Shown: in pieces, positions 26,700 to 35,091 of the stretch
Layout of the letters: the number at the start of each line of letters is the position of its first letter
Numbering within the stretch: position 1 is the first letter of the stretch
NCBI GenBank assembly: GCA_012518355.1
Contig: JAAYSP010000228.1
Span: 1 to 56,524 of the forward strand
DNA from: a candidate division WS1 bacterium
Lineage (GTDB): Bacteria > Armatimonadota > Zipacnadia > Zipacnadales > UBA11051
DNA: 56,524 nucleotides
Direction: 5' to 3'
The notes under the pieces: model-generated
What the model was told of the DNA's origin: nothing
Seen by the model: the letters and a program-made list of their open reading frames with translations, nothing else
Databases searched by the model: none
Position numbers and translations under genes: made by a program

Positions 26700-27707
26700 T
26701 CACAGTGACTGCAGATATGCCCCGATGACCAGTTCGAACTCATGCAGTGTATGTACCGCCTGCATGGCTCGACGCACTCTCAGAGCATGTGGCAGGCCCT
26801 TGCTGTAGTGGGCCATCTGCCCGCGCATCTGATGTGTTGCGGTGCGCTCATCATAGTGCTCCGCCAGCATCCGCGCATGATCCAGGGCGATCTGCATGAC
26901 CTGATGCGGACCTGGGTCAGGCGGCACTGGTGCGCCTGCAAGTGCTGCGGATGTCTGTTCGAAAATCCACGGTCGGCCAAGTGCGCCACGGGCGAACATA
27001 ATTCCCGTGCACCCGGTCTGCTCTATCATGGCCGTCGCGTCCTGAGCAGTCCGCAGATCACCATTGCCGATGACCGGCACTGAGACAGCCTCGACAAGTC
27101 GGGCGATATGCGTCCAGTCGGCGCTCCCACTCAGTCTCTGCTGGGCGCAACGGGCGTGCAGCGTGATTGCACTGGCACCCGCGTCCACCAGTTGTGGTGC
27201 AAGCTCCAGGTAGCGCATGTCGCCAGGGACCATGCCGGTACGTATCTTCACCGTCACCGGTACGGTGGCAGCCTCCGTCATAGCGGACACACAAGCCACC
27301 GCTCGTAGCGGATCGGCCATGAGATCTATGCCGGAGTTAGCAGCCCGCACCTTCGGGACAGAGCAACCCATGTTCAGGTCGATCATGTCCGCGCCCGCCG
27401 CCTCGATTTCTGAAATGGCATTATACAACACCTCGGGGGTATCGCCAAACAGTTGTACTGCTACCGGCTTTTCCTCCGAGGAAGTAGCGATCAGGGTTCG
27501 CGTTTTGCGGTTGTGATACTGCAGACCCCGGGCGGAGATCATCTCGCTTACTACCAGACCGGCGCCAAAACGACGGCATATGAGGCGATATGGTAGGTTG
27601 GTGTATCCTGCCATGGGGCCCAGTACAACCGGAGGCGTGATGTGGTGCTTGCCGATGACCAGCCTGCCGGGGGCGTGAGTGAGCTCCGCAGTTCTAGTAT
27701 CGGTCAA
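26700..27707 (-). CDS. dusB: tRNA-dihydrouridine synthase (DusB family)
   Basis: A 335-residue FMN-dependent enzyme that reduces uridine to dihydrouridine in tRNA. It begins with an ITPPVVLGPMAGYTNLPYRL barrel entry, followed by DMIDLNMGCSVPKVRAANSG (active-site loop with Cys), PVTVKIRTG, ASAITLHARCAQQRLSGSAD, VIGNGDLRTAQDA and TGIMFARGALGRPWIFEQ, all typical of the DusB/Nifr3 branch. The C-terminal helical tRNA-binding domain is present. The start lies within the 3' end of coaX (14-base overlap), implying translational coupling. It is the last gene of the long leftward block. Confidence 0.95.
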   Translation of the reverse strand: MTDTRTAELTHAPGRLVIGKHHITPPVVLGPMAGYTNLPYRLICRRFGAGLVVSEMISARGLQYHNRKTRTLIATSSEEKPVAVQLFGDTPEVLYNAISEIEAAGADMIDLNMGCSVPKVRAANSGIDLMADPLRAVACVSAMTEAATVPVTVKIRTGMVPGDMRYLELAPQLVDAGASAITLHARCAQQRLSGSADWTHIARLVEAVSVPVIGNGDLRTAQDATAMIEQTGCTGIMFARGALGRPWIFEQTSAALAGAPVPPDPGPHQVMQIALDHARMLAEHYDERTATHQMRGQMAHYSKGLPHALRVRRAMQAVHTLHEFELVIGAYLQSL

Positions 27708-28467
27708 GACTCTGTAGCCCTTTCAGAGTGAGCAACTCGTCGACTCTGTCACCGAAGCCCGTTGTCTGATGCATCCAGGCGGCGTCACCACCAGTGAGGA
27801 TGATCTGTGCACCCTCGGCCTGTTCGGCGAACGCAGTGCACAGTTGGCGCGTGACAGCAATCACGGCGGTGTATACGCCCAGTGCGATACATTCAGATGT
27901 GGTGCGACCCGGTTGGCGCCAGTCGAGCGGCATGGACATAGCATCGAGAGCAGGCTGTAGATGCGGCGTCCAGGCTTTCAGACCGGCCTTCATGACCGGC
28001 AGTCCGGGGGCGATGGCACCGCCTACCAGAGCGCCCTGCGCGTCGATCAGGTCTACGGTGATGCAACTGCCCAGGTCGGCCACGATTGCCGGACACACCG
28101 CCATCTCGCGGACGGCCGCAGCATTCACGATGCGATCCAGGCCGAGCTGGGAACGCTCACGATAGCCGGTGGGTATGTGAGCCAGCATATCTGCGGTCAC
28201 CGTCTTCAGAGACAGCTTCGGATGGCTTTGCAGGGCCTGCATGAGAGCATCAGTCTGCGCAGGGCTGGAGCTGCATAGCAGTCCGCCGGAGCACTGACGG
28301 GCAGCGTGTCGTCCTGCGCGCTCCAGCATGTTCTGCAGCGACTGATCGCAGCGGGCGGTCAGGCCATCTCCTGTGGATATATGCTCCGAGGCCAGCCACT
28401 GCCCATCGGCGTACACGGCCCAGTGCAGCGTCATGTTTCCCAGATCGGCGTATATGCGGCAGCTCAT
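27694..28467 (-). CDS. coaX: Type III pantothenate kinase
   Basis: A 257-residue kinase for the first step of coenzyme A synthesis. The N-terminal phosphate loop IYADLGNMTLHWAVY corresponds to the DxGNT motif; then come QLGLDRIVNAAAV, IVADLGSCITVDLIDAQGAL (second Asp), GGAIAPGLPVMKAGLKAWT and ILTGGDAAWM. Order and length fit type III CoaX, which needs a monovalent cation and is not feedback-inhibited. ATG 28467 is chosen because it overlaps the stop of the metallophosphatase gene by 4 bases (ATGA) and has GGTGG upstream; the open frame extends 9 codons further. Downstream dusB overlaps by 14 bases. Confidence 0.94.
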   Translation of the reverse strand: MSCRIYADLGNMTLHWAVYADGQWLASEHISTGDGLTARCDQSLQNMLERAGRHAARQCSGGLLCSSSPAQTDALMQALQSHPKLSLKTVTADMLAHIPTGYRERSQLGLDRIVNAAAVREMAVCPAIVADLGSCITVDLIDAQGALVGGAIAPGLPVMKAGLKAWTPHLQPALDAMSMPLDWRQPGRTTSECIALGVYTAVIAVTRQLCTAFAEQAEGAQIILTGGDAAWMHQTTGFGDRVDELLTLKGLQSLDRY

Positions 28468-29189
28468 GGCAAATCCACCAACTCCTGGTGCCATCTTCCG
28501 TCGCTTTGCAGTCGCAGTATCGCGGCCTGGCGGCCATGGTATGCGACGCGGCTTACCGTCACAGCTCCGACGTGGCTAAGCTCCCCCTGCTGGACGTGCC
28601 AGTGTCCCATCAGCGCCAGGTTGAGGCCCTGCAGGGCGGGGAGCAGTCGGTTTTCTTGCTCCTCGGCAGTGCCCCAGTGTAGCAGGCCGATAGTCAGGTC
28701 ACACTGTTTGCGGAGACACTCCAGGGTCTGCTTTGCCGCACAGATGGGGTCGGTGAAGCCCAGGTCAGATGTCCGGTCCACAAGCGAGCCGATAGGAGCC
28801 ATATCCGGGCTGATGCCGAAAACGCCCGCCACGCGTTCTCCATGCTGCAGCAACAGCCAGGGCTTGACCGGCGTCGGAAGACTGGTACGAGCAGTGAGGT
28901 TGGCGCTGAGCACCGGAAACTGTAGCCCTGCTAGCTTGGCGGCAGTAGTGCTGCTTCGCCATCCGAACTCGCGGTTGCCCATCGCCATGGCGTCGTAGCC
29001 GGCCGCGTTCATGGCCTCGATTGCGCGTCTGCAGCCGGGCATGTGCAGGTAGTTGGGGTGAGGTAGTGCATCACCGCAGTCGAAAAGCAGTGCATCATGC
29101 TCGGATTTGAGCTGTCGCAGATAGTCTGCGGTCTGCATGTTCAGCCGCCCATGCATATCTGCGGTCTGTATCACCGTGATTTGTGTCAT
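28464..29189 (-). CDS. Metallophosphoesterase (UshA / 5'-nucleotidase N-terminal type)
   Basis: A 241-residue calcineurin-like phosphatase. The dimetal motifs are in order: IQTADMHGRL (DxH), LFDCGDALP (GD), MGNREFGW (GN-E, replacing the usual GNHE with an Arg), LLHWG and MGHWHVQQG (GHxH). It covers only the catalytic domain of the UshA family, without signal peptide or C-terminal substrate domain, so it should be cytoplasmic. The gene overlaps coaX by 4 bases and lies 19 bases after kdsD. Because no kdsC is present next to kdsA/kdsB, a role as Kdo-8-phosphate phosphatase can be imagined but is only a guess from position. Confidence 0.85.
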   Translation of the reverse strand: MTQITVIQTADMHGRLNMQTADYLRQLKSEHDALLFDCGDALPHPNYLHMPGCRRAIEAMNAAGYDAMAMGNREFGWRSSTTAAKLAGLQFPVLSANLTARTSLPTPVKPWLLLQHGERVAGVFGISPDMAPIGSLVDRTSDLGFTDPICAAKQTLECLRKQCDLTIGLLHWGTAEEQENRLLPALQGLNLALMGHWHVQQGELSHVGAVTVSRVAYHGRQAAILRLQSDGRWHQELVDLP

Positions 29190-29208
29190 GGCCGCACCGG
29201 CTCGAAGT

Positions 29209-30192
29209 TCAGACTACCCGAAGTTTTAGCAGATCCTGTATATCCACCACACCGACTGAGCGGCCTTGCTCGTCCAGTACAGGCAGGTTGTCCACTTCTT
29301 TTTTCTCCATGATATGGATTGCCTCGGTGGCCAGCGTATCGGGCGAGACAGTGACAGGGTTGCAAGTCATGACCTGGGACACCGGCTGGTCCATCACCTG
29401 ATCGCGGTTGGCCGAGGTTTGCATCAGCCTCCGCAGGTCGCCATCGGTGAAGACGCCCACAAGCCGACTGTCATGGTCTACTACGCTCACTATGCCCCTG
29501 ACATTGGCGGCAGTCATCACAAGCAGGCACTGTAGTACGGAAGTGTCAGGTGCGACTATCGGGTTGTCTTCACCAGTGTGCATAGCGTCAGCAACTCGGG
29601 TTAGTAGCCGCCGTCCGAGACTTCCCCCGGGATGGATGGCAGCGAAGTCCTCGCTGGAAAAGCCACGTGCGTGCATGACGGCCATGGCCAGCGCATCGCC
29701 CAGGGCCATCATCGTGACGGCTGAAGCAGTTGGCGCCAGCCCCAGCGGGCAGGCTTCACACTCGACCGAGGAGTCTATCACAGCATCGGATTGGCTGCCC
29801 AGCGTAGAGTTGCGCTCTCCGCAGATGGCTATAAGACCGATACCTCTGCGCTTGAGTGCCGGCAAGATCTGCGACAGCTCATCGGTCTCGCCGCTGTTGG
29901 AGAGCATGATGACTACATCGCCGTCTACCACCATCCCCAGGTCGCCGTGGATCGCTTCGGCCGGATGCATGAAGAAGGCCGGGGTACCGGTGCTGGCAAA
30001 CGTGCCGGTGAGCTTGCGGCCTACTGCTCCGGATTTGCCGATGCCGCAGAGCACGGCGCGCCCGGACATATCCAGCAGCATCTGACAGGCGTGTAGGAAG
30101 TCCTCTCCGAGGTGCTCCGAGGCCTGCTCGATTGCCCGGTATTCAATGCTAAGAGTTTTCCTGGCCTGAGTCAGTATCTGTTCAGAGTCCAT
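29209..30192 (-). CDS. kdsD: Arabinose-5-phosphate isomerase (KdsD/KpsF)
   Basis: A 327-residue enzyme that converts ribulose 5-phosphate to arabinose 5-phosphate for Kdo synthesis. The N-terminal SIS domain shows VLCGIGKSGAVGRKLTGTFA, TPAFFMHPAEAIHGDLGM and MLSNSGETDELSQILPALKR; LGLAPTASAVTMMALGDALA follows. The C-terminal 120 residues are two CBS domains (MHTGEDNPIVAPDTSVLQCL and VMTCNPVTVSPDTLATEAIH), probably regulatory. All features of the KdsD/KpsF family are present. It is flanked by kdsA upstream and the metallophosphatase downstream. Confidence 0.95.
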   Translation of the reverse strand: MDSEQILTQARKTLSIEYRAIEQASEHLGEDFLHACQMLLDMSGRAVLCGIGKSGAVGRKLTGTFASTGTPAFFMHPAEAIHGDLGMVVDGDVVIMLSNSGETDELSQILPALKRRGIGLIAICGERNSTLGSQSDAVIDSSVECEACPLGLAPTASAVTMMALGDALAMAVMHARGFSSEDFAAIHPGGSLGRRLLTRVADAMHTGEDNPIVAPDTSVLQCLLVMTAANVRGIVSVVDHDSRLVGVFTDGDLRRLMQTSANRDQVMDQPVSQVMTCNPVTVSPDTLATEAIHIMEKKEVDNLPVLDEQGRSVGVVDIQDLLKLRVV

Positions 30193-30219
30193 AGTTCGAC
30201 TATTTCGCTTCCTAGCTTC

Positions 30220-31056
30220 CTATATTTCGCCATCCTGAACGGCTTCTCGCAGCCTCAGGAGGCGTTTTAGCAGTGCGGGGAGTTCATCCATCGGCACCAT
30301 GTTGGGCCCATCACAGGGGGCGTTGTCAGGGTCAGGATGTACTTCCATGAAAAGCCCATCCACACCGACGGCGATGGCTGCGCGTGCCAGGACGGGCACC
30401 AGTTCGCGCTGCCCATCGGATACATCGCCGGATCCGCTTGGGAGCTGTACACTGTGGGTGGCGTCAAACAGCACCGGGCGCCCCAGCTGGCGCATAATGG
30501 CCAGGCCGCGCATGTCCACCACCAGGTTGTGGTAGCCAAAACTGGTGCCGCGCTCAGTAAGACATATGTCTTCGTTGCCGGTGGAAGTCACCTTGCCGAC
30601 TGCGTGCGCCATGTCCTCGGGAGCCATGAACTGTCCCTTCTTGATGTTGACAGGCACACCGCTTTCACCGGCAGCCAGCAGTAGGTCGGTTTGTCTACTG
30701 AGCAGCGCCGGGATTTGCAGCATGTGTAGTATCTCGGCCGCGGCCGACACCTGCCATGCCTCATGCACGTCGGAGATTACGGGCACTTGAGCGCGGTGGG
30801 CAACTTTGGCCAGAATCTGCAGTCCTTTGCGCCATCCGGGGCCACGTGCAGACTTGATGGATGTGCGATTGGCTTTGTCGCAGGAGGCCTTGAAGATGAA
30901 CGGTATATCCAGCTCGGCAGTCAGGTCTCGGAGACGGGCGGCCATTTCGTATGTGCTATCTTCATCCTCTATCAGGCACGGGCCTGCTATCAGAGCCAGC
31001 CTGGGGCCTCCGATGACGCTGTCGTTTACCACTACCTGGCGCACTATGTCAGACAC
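30220..31056 (-). CDS. kdsA: 3-deoxy-8-phosphooctulonate synthase
   Basis: A 278-residue TIM barrel that condenses arabinose 5-phosphate with phosphoenolpyruvate to Kdo 8-phosphate. Landmarks are LALIAGPCLIEDEDSTYEMA, IFKASCDKANRTSIKSARGP, VISDVHEAWQV, IPALLSRQTDLLLAAG, VNIKKGQFMAPEDM, ICLTERGTSFGYHNLVVDMR and LFDATHSVQLP. The Cys of AGPC and the His/Asp set fit the metal-dependent class, though this needs alignment. The open frame runs to 31116, but GTG 31056 has GGAGGAGG upstream and overlaps kdsB by 8 bases, so I prefer it. Confidence 0.96.
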   Translation of the reverse strand: MSDIVRQVVVNDSVIGGPRLALIAGPCLIEDEDSTYEMAARLRDLTAELDIPFIFKASCDKANRTSIKSARGPGWRKGLQILAKVAHRAQVPVISDVHEAWQVSAAAEILHMLQIPALLSRQTDLLLAAGESGVPVNIKKGQFMAPEDMAHAVGKVTSTGNEDICLTERGTSFGYHNLVVDMRGLAIMRQLGRPVLFDATHSVQLPSGSGDVSDGQRELVPVLARAAIAVGVDGLFMEVHPDPDNAPCDGPNMVPMDELPALLKRLLRLREAVQDGEI

Positions 31057-31825
31057 CTGTGTCTGCCTCCTCCACAAGTCTTCGTACTGTCTCGAGATTT
31101 TCCTGCGTATCCACACCTATAGGCGAATAGTCCACCTCTACCACTCGGATAGGACAGCCGCTCTCGAGTGCGCGCAATTGCTCCAGCCCCTCGGTCTGCT
31201 CCAGTGGGGTGCGGGGTAGGCCGGCAAGCCATAGCAGTGTTTCGCGGGTGTATACGTATAGGCCTATATGCTTTAGAGGCCACAGGCCGCAGGGATGTTG
31301 CCGTGGCGCGTCCGGCGACGGCTGGGCCCCGTCAATTCTGAAGTACGGGATGGCGGCTCTGGAAAAGTACAGCGCGAAGCCGGCCCGATCCACTACTACT
31401 TTGACTGTGGATGGCTCGAGATGCTCCCGGGTGTCTCTGATGCGAGTAGCGATGGTGCCCATGCGTAGCCCGGGCTCGCTACGAAACGGCTGCACAGCCG
31501 CCACGATAGCCTCGGGATCTATGAGAGGCTCATCACCTTGCACGTTGACGATCACATCATAGTCGGATTCAGCGGCTACCTCAGCGATGCGGTCGGTGCC
31601 GGATTGATGCCGGGCGTCGGTCATCCGGACTACCCCTCCAAACGCGCGCACGGCCTCGGCCACTCTTTCGTCATCTGTCGCCACTATCACTTCGTCAAAA
31701 CAGTCAGCCTCGACAGTGCGTTGGTAGACATGCTGCACCATCGGCTTGCCGGCGATAGGTGCGAGTACCTTGCCCTGCAATCGGGTTGAGCTGTAACGCG
31801 CCGGTATCAGCGCGGCCAGGCGCAT
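31049..31825 (-). CDS. kdsB: 3-deoxy-manno-octulosonate cytidylyltransferase
   Basis: A 258-residue CTP-dependent enzyme that makes CMP-Kdo, the activated sugar for lipid A glycosylation. It begins LAALIPARYSSTRLQGKVLA and contains KPMVQHVYQRTVEADCFDEV, VATDDERV, MTDARHQSGTDRIAEV, VIVNVQGDEPLIDPEAI, and KHIGLYVYTRETLLWLAGLP then TPLEQTEGLEQLRALESG, the full KdsB signature. ATG 31825 is chosen since similarity starts there. It overlaps kdsA by 8 bases. An 87-base gap follows the mreD stop, so an internal promoter is possible. Confidence 0.96.
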   Translation of the reverse strand: MRLAALIPARYSSTRLQGKVLAPIAGKPMVQHVYQRTVEADCFDEVIVATDDERVAEAVRAFGGVVRMTDARHQSGTDRIAEVAAESDYDVIVNVQGDEPLIDPEAIVAAVQPFRSEPGLRMGTIATRIRDTREHLEPSTVKVVVDRAGFALYFSRAAIPYFRIDGAQPSPDAPRQHPCGLWPLKHIGLYVYTRETLLWLAGLPRTPLEQTEGLEQLRALESGCPIRVVEVDYSPIGVDTQENLETVRRLVEEADTGV

Positions 31826-31912
31826 GACATCACTTCTCTCTGAAGCCCATATGGGCTGATTATCCACGAAACTAACGGCATGTTTCGGCGCACTGTCATA
31901 CGAGCATGTATG

Positions 31913-32419
31913 TTAGTATTCGCCGGTATCAGGGCTAAAGCGGCGAGCTATGGCGCGGAAAACAGCGAACACCGGTATAGTCCACAGTGCTGTGACTATG
32001 GAGGTCATGGCAGTTAGGCGCAGCCATGAAAATACTTCGGGCGGTGGGGCCAGTATCAGGTTGATCAGTGAAGTGGCTATGGTGGCGATTAGGGCAGCGA
32101 TAATTGCAACTGTGATGCGGGTAGAAAACAGTCCGCTACGGAAAAATCCGGCCAGTAATCCGATGCCGATGTGAGTGATAAACTGACCGCCCATGCCCAG
32201 TGCTCCTACACTGGCCGACAGGTAGGCAGCGAAGAACCCCGCTACCAGGCCTGCTGACGGGCCCCGCACCAGTCCGATACTCAGCACTGCCGCGAGCGAT
32301 AGCAGCGGAGCGGCACCACCCAGCTGTAGCCATTCGGGCCAGGCGTACTGTGTGGCCACGCTCAGCAGTAGCAGTAGTGCGCTGATCAGATGAAACAAAA
32401 CTGTATCGCCCCCGGGCAA
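31913..32419 (-). CDS. mreD: Rod shape-determining protein MreD
   Basis: A 168-residue membrane protein with about five hydrophobic helices, including LLLLLSVATQYAWPEWLQLG, LLSLAAVLSIGLVRGPSAGL and GIGLLAGFFRSGLFSTRITV, where GLVRGPSAGLVAGFFAAYL-like sequence is typical of MreD. Identity rests on these helices plus its place right after mreC, ten bases beyond the stop. The only start codon near the beginning is TTG at 32419, with AGAGGT upstream. MreD belongs to the elongasome that guides lateral wall synthesis. Confidence 0.85.
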   Translation of the reverse strand: MPGGDTVLFHLISALLLLLSVATQYAWPEWLQLGGAAPLLSLAAVLSIGLVRGPSAGLVAGFFAAYLSASVGALGMGGQFITHIGIGLLAGFFRSGLFSTRITVAIIAALIATIATSLINLILAPPPEVFSWLRLTAMTSIVTALWTIPVFAVFRAIARRFSPDTGEY

Positions 32420-32428
32420 GCGCGGTGA

Positions 32429-33235
32429 CTACCTGGCACCTCTGACCACCAGTACGTAGTCTATCTTACCAAGATCTGCAGCAGGTTTGATGACAGCACG
32501 CAAAGTGCGACTGCTAGCAGGCGCGGTCTGGAGCCGGATCACAACTCCGATGGGCACGTTGGGCGGATACATCTCGCTGATAGCCGAAGTCACTATGATA
32601 TCACCTACTCTGACGTCGGCCTCTCCTCGTAGTTTTTCCATCTGCAGCAGCGGTTCGGTATAGTCTGACGACTCGAGACTATAGACCATTCCCTGGTCAC
32701 CAGAGCGCTGGACTACTCCGGGGACTGCATGGTCAGTGTGGCTCACAAGCAGCACTTCACCAACAGTTTTCTGAGCCGTCACTACGCGTCCCAACAGTCC
32801 CTTCTGCGTTCTGACCATGTTTCCCGCTTCGATGGTACGCCCATCCAGAGACTTGACGGTCAGCATCGTCCCTCCAGGGCTGCTTGACCTTCCTATGGCC
32901 CGGGCAGGCACCCCTTTGGCGTCTCCAGCGATGACGAAACCCAGTGCATCCTTGAGTTCCTTGTTTTCCAGATAGTAAGCGTGCAGTTGCAGCTTTTCCG
33001 CCTCTAACCGATCGACTTGCTCTCTCAGTTCGCGGTTTTCTTGCGTCAGACTTCGGGAGCGGGTCAGCGATACGACGACATCATGCGACCATTCGGTGGC
33101 CGAGGTGATCACCGCTTGCAAGGGCCAGACCACCCGCTGTGCTAGCCTTTCCGGAGCACTGTCGCGGCCTCCACGGCGAGCAGTGTGCTGCCAGAAAGTC
33201 AGTATCACTGCCAGCAGGCACAGAGCCACCAGCAA
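32429..33235 (-). CDS. mreC: Rod shape-determining protein MreC
   Basis: A 268-residue or longer inner-membrane protein that links MreB filaments to peptidoglycan synthases. One N-terminal hydrophobic segment (LLVALCLLAVILTFW) is followed by a coiled coil (about residues 55-85: RSLTQENRELREQVDRLEAE) and the beta-barrel domain with ARAIGRSSSPGGTMLTVKSL, GLLGRVV, LLVSHTDHAVPGVVQRSGDQ and VGDIIVTSAISEMYPPNVPI. The start is unclear: no ATG or GTG lies between the mreB stop and the membrane segment. TTG 33235 is used here, but it lacks a ribosome binding site and leaves no charged head; CTG 33271 or ATC 33274 would give a normal KPQSSQLDTR head. Confidence 0.9.
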   Translation of the reverse strand: MLVALCLLAVILTFWQHTARRGGRDSAPERLAQRVVWPLQAVITSATEWSHDVVVSLTRSRSLTQENRELREQVDRLEAEKLQLHAYYLENKELKDALGFVIAGDAKGVPARAIGRSSSPGGTMLTVKSLDGRTIEAGNMVRTQKGLLGRVVTAQKTVGEVLLVSHTDHAVPGVVQRSGDQGMVYSLESSDYTEPLLQMEKLRGEADVRVGDIIVTSAISEMYPPNVPIGVVIRLQTAPASSRTLRAVIKPAADLGKIDYVLVVRGAR

Positions 33236-33286
33236 TCTGGTATCGAGTTGCGAAGACTGTGGTTTGGTCAGGATAGTCGTGGCGTT

Positions 33287-34294
33287 TCACCCGCGTTGGT
33301 TGTGCAGGATGTCCAGGTAGCCCGCGGTGCCCAACACTACGCAAGTCAGCGGGTCTTCGGCAACATACACCGGTATGTCAGTCTCAGCGCTGATGAGTTG
33401 GTCCAGGCCCTGAAGCAGGGCGCCACCGCCGGCCAGTACGATGCCCCTGTTCATCACATCGGCAGCCAGCTCTGGAGCGGTGGCATCGAGCGTTTCTTTG
33501 ACCAGGTCAACAACTCCCGAGATCGGTTCGGATATCGCTTCACGAATGGCGCCCGAGTTGATGGTCACACTCGTAGGCAACCCCGAGACCAGATTTTTCC
33601 CTCGCACCTGCATAGACTCTTCTTCTTTGCGCGGGAAGGCCGAACCCAATCGAACCTTGATCTGCTCCGCGGTAGCCTCGCCTATGAACAGATTGAATTC
33701 ACGGCGGATATAGTTGGAGATGGCGTCATCTATCTCTTCCCCCGCAGTGCGCATGGATCGCTGGCTGCAGATACCGCCCAGCGAGATGACAGACACTTCC
33801 GTGGTCCCGCCCCCGATATCCACGATCATGTTGCCGACCGGCTCTGCAACTGGCAACCCTGCCCCGATTGCAGCGGCCATCGGTTCGTCTATGATCTCTG
33901 CCTCCCACGCTCCTGCCTGGCGAGCGGCATCCTCGACTGCGCGCCGTTCGACCTCGGTGATACCCGCCGGCACGCCGACGACGATGTGGGGGTGTGCAAA
34001 CCAGCGCCCTGAGTGGGCCTTGCGGATGAAGTAGCGCAGCATCGTCTCGGTGATTTCGAAGTCGGCGATGACCCCGTCGCGCAACGGTCGGATGGCCGAG
34101 ATGCGTGCGGGAGTACGGCCCACCATCCGCTTGGCCTCCTCACCGACTGCGCAGACGCTGTTAGTCTGATGGTCTATGGCCACCACCGAGGGCTCACGCA
34201 GCGTGATCCCCTGCCCACGGACATGCACCAGAGTGTTGGCTGTGCCCAGGTCAATCCCCATGTCACAGGACAAACGCGACAGCCAGTGCCGCAT
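33287..34294 (-). CDS. mreB: Cell shape-determining protein MreB
   Basis: A 335-residue actin homologue that forms membrane-bound filaments and positions the lateral cell-wall machinery. Landmarks are [20 protein letters not shown] (phosphate 1), [100 protein letters not shown] (phosphate 2) and [18 protein letters not shown] (adenosine). A short amphipathic head RHWLSRL precedes the fold, as usual in Gram-negatives. ATG 34294 gives the family's normal length; GTG 34354, six bases after maf, is a possible longer start. mreC follows in the same reading frame directly after the stop. Confidence 0.96.
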   Translation of the reverse strand: MRHWLSRLSCDMGIDLGTANTLVHVRGQGITLREPSVVAIDHQTNSVCAVGEEAKRMVGRTPARISAIRPLRDGVIADFEITETMLRYFIRKAHSGRWFAHPHIVVGVPAGITEVERRAVEDAARQAGAWEAEIIDEPMAAAIGAGLPVAEPVGNMIVDIGGGTTEVSVISLGGICSQRSMRTAGEEIDDAISNYIRREFNLFIGEATAEQIKVRLGSAFPRKEEESMQVRGKNLVSGLPTSVTINSGAIREAISEPISGVVDLVKETLDATAPELAADVMNRGIVLAGGGALLQGLDQLISAETDIPVYVAEDPLTCVVLGTAGYLDILHNQRG

Positions 34295-34360
34295 GGTCCT
34301 GGATATCTTTCTGTAGGCCTTGGATATCAGGCCATCGTTCACATAGTCTAGCACTTGAAC

Positions 34361-35080
34361 TCAGTGCACCTCATCACTCGGTTGGCTTTCTTTAGCCTCT
34401 TGCAGGCTCCATCCCAAAGTGTGCAGCATAGCCACAAGCTTGTCAACAGGTAGGCCGACGATGTTCAGGTACGACCCTTCTATACGGTCAACCAGACTGC
34501 CCCCGAGGCCTTGAATTGCATAGGCTCCGGCTTTGTCCATCGGTTCTCCGCTCTCGACGTACTGGTATATTTCCCGGTCGTTCAGTGGGCGGAAAACCAC
34601 CACTGAAGTCACGTAATCTTCGCTTGCGAGCCGTACTGTAGAGCCGTCGGAGTATGCGATCACCAGTGCTGTGATGACCTGGTGGCTCCGACCGCTAAGT
34701 AGCCTCAGCATCCGTACAGCGTCGCTGTCATCTATCGGTTTTCCCAGCAGATAACTGTCTACTGATACAACCGTATCGGCTCCTATCACCAGCCGACCAG
34801 GGCAGTCGCCTGCTACATCCACGGCTTTGAGCCGGGCGGCCTTCAGGGCAAAACACGCTGCTGTGTTGTCCGCGGTGTCTATGCCACTAGCATCCTGAGT
34901 TTGACGCCCTGTCGCAGTGTCCAGTTCCTGTTCGGCAGCGCTTGTGCGGACGACAAACGGCAGCCCGGCCTGTCTCATGATATCACGGCGCCGGGGCGAC
35001 GCGGAGGCCAGTATCAGGGGCTTGCTCAGTGCCTCCTGGAAGTCGGTCGGAGGCCTGACGGGTCCGGTTGAGATGCTCAT
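34361..35080 (-). CDS. maf: Maf-family nucleotide pyrophosphatase
   Basis: A 239-residue house-cleaning nucleoside-triphosphate pyrophosphatase that removes non-canonical nucleotides (dTTP/UTP-type in YhdE members). It begins LILASASPRRRDIMRQAGLP and contains AACFALKAARLKA, VIGADTVVSVDSYLLGKPID, RMLRLLSGRSHQVITALVIA, VFRPLNDREIYQYVESGEPM then DKAGAYAIQGLGGSLVDRIE and GSYLNIVGLPVDKL, the complete signature. An insert of about 20 residues (GRQTQDASGIDTADN) precedes the AACFALKA helix. ATG 35080 has GAGAGG upstream and overlaps nothing essential; the GTG at 35095 would overlap the ubiB stop by 4 bases. Maf next to mreB is a common bacterial arrangement. Confidence 0.95.
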   Translation of the reverse strand: MSISTGPVRPPTDFQEALSKPLILASASPRRRDIMRQAGLPFVVRTSAAEQELDTATGRQTQDASGIDTADNTAACFALKAARLKAVDVAGDCPGRLVIGADTVVSVDSYLLGKPIDDSDAVRMLRLLSGRSHQVITALVIAYSDGSTVRLASEDYVTSVVVFRPLNDREIYQYVESGEPMDKAGAYAIQGLGGSLVDRIEGSYLNIVGLPVDKLVAMLHTLGWSLQEAKESQPSDEVH

Positions 35081-35091
35081 GGTGCGGCCTC

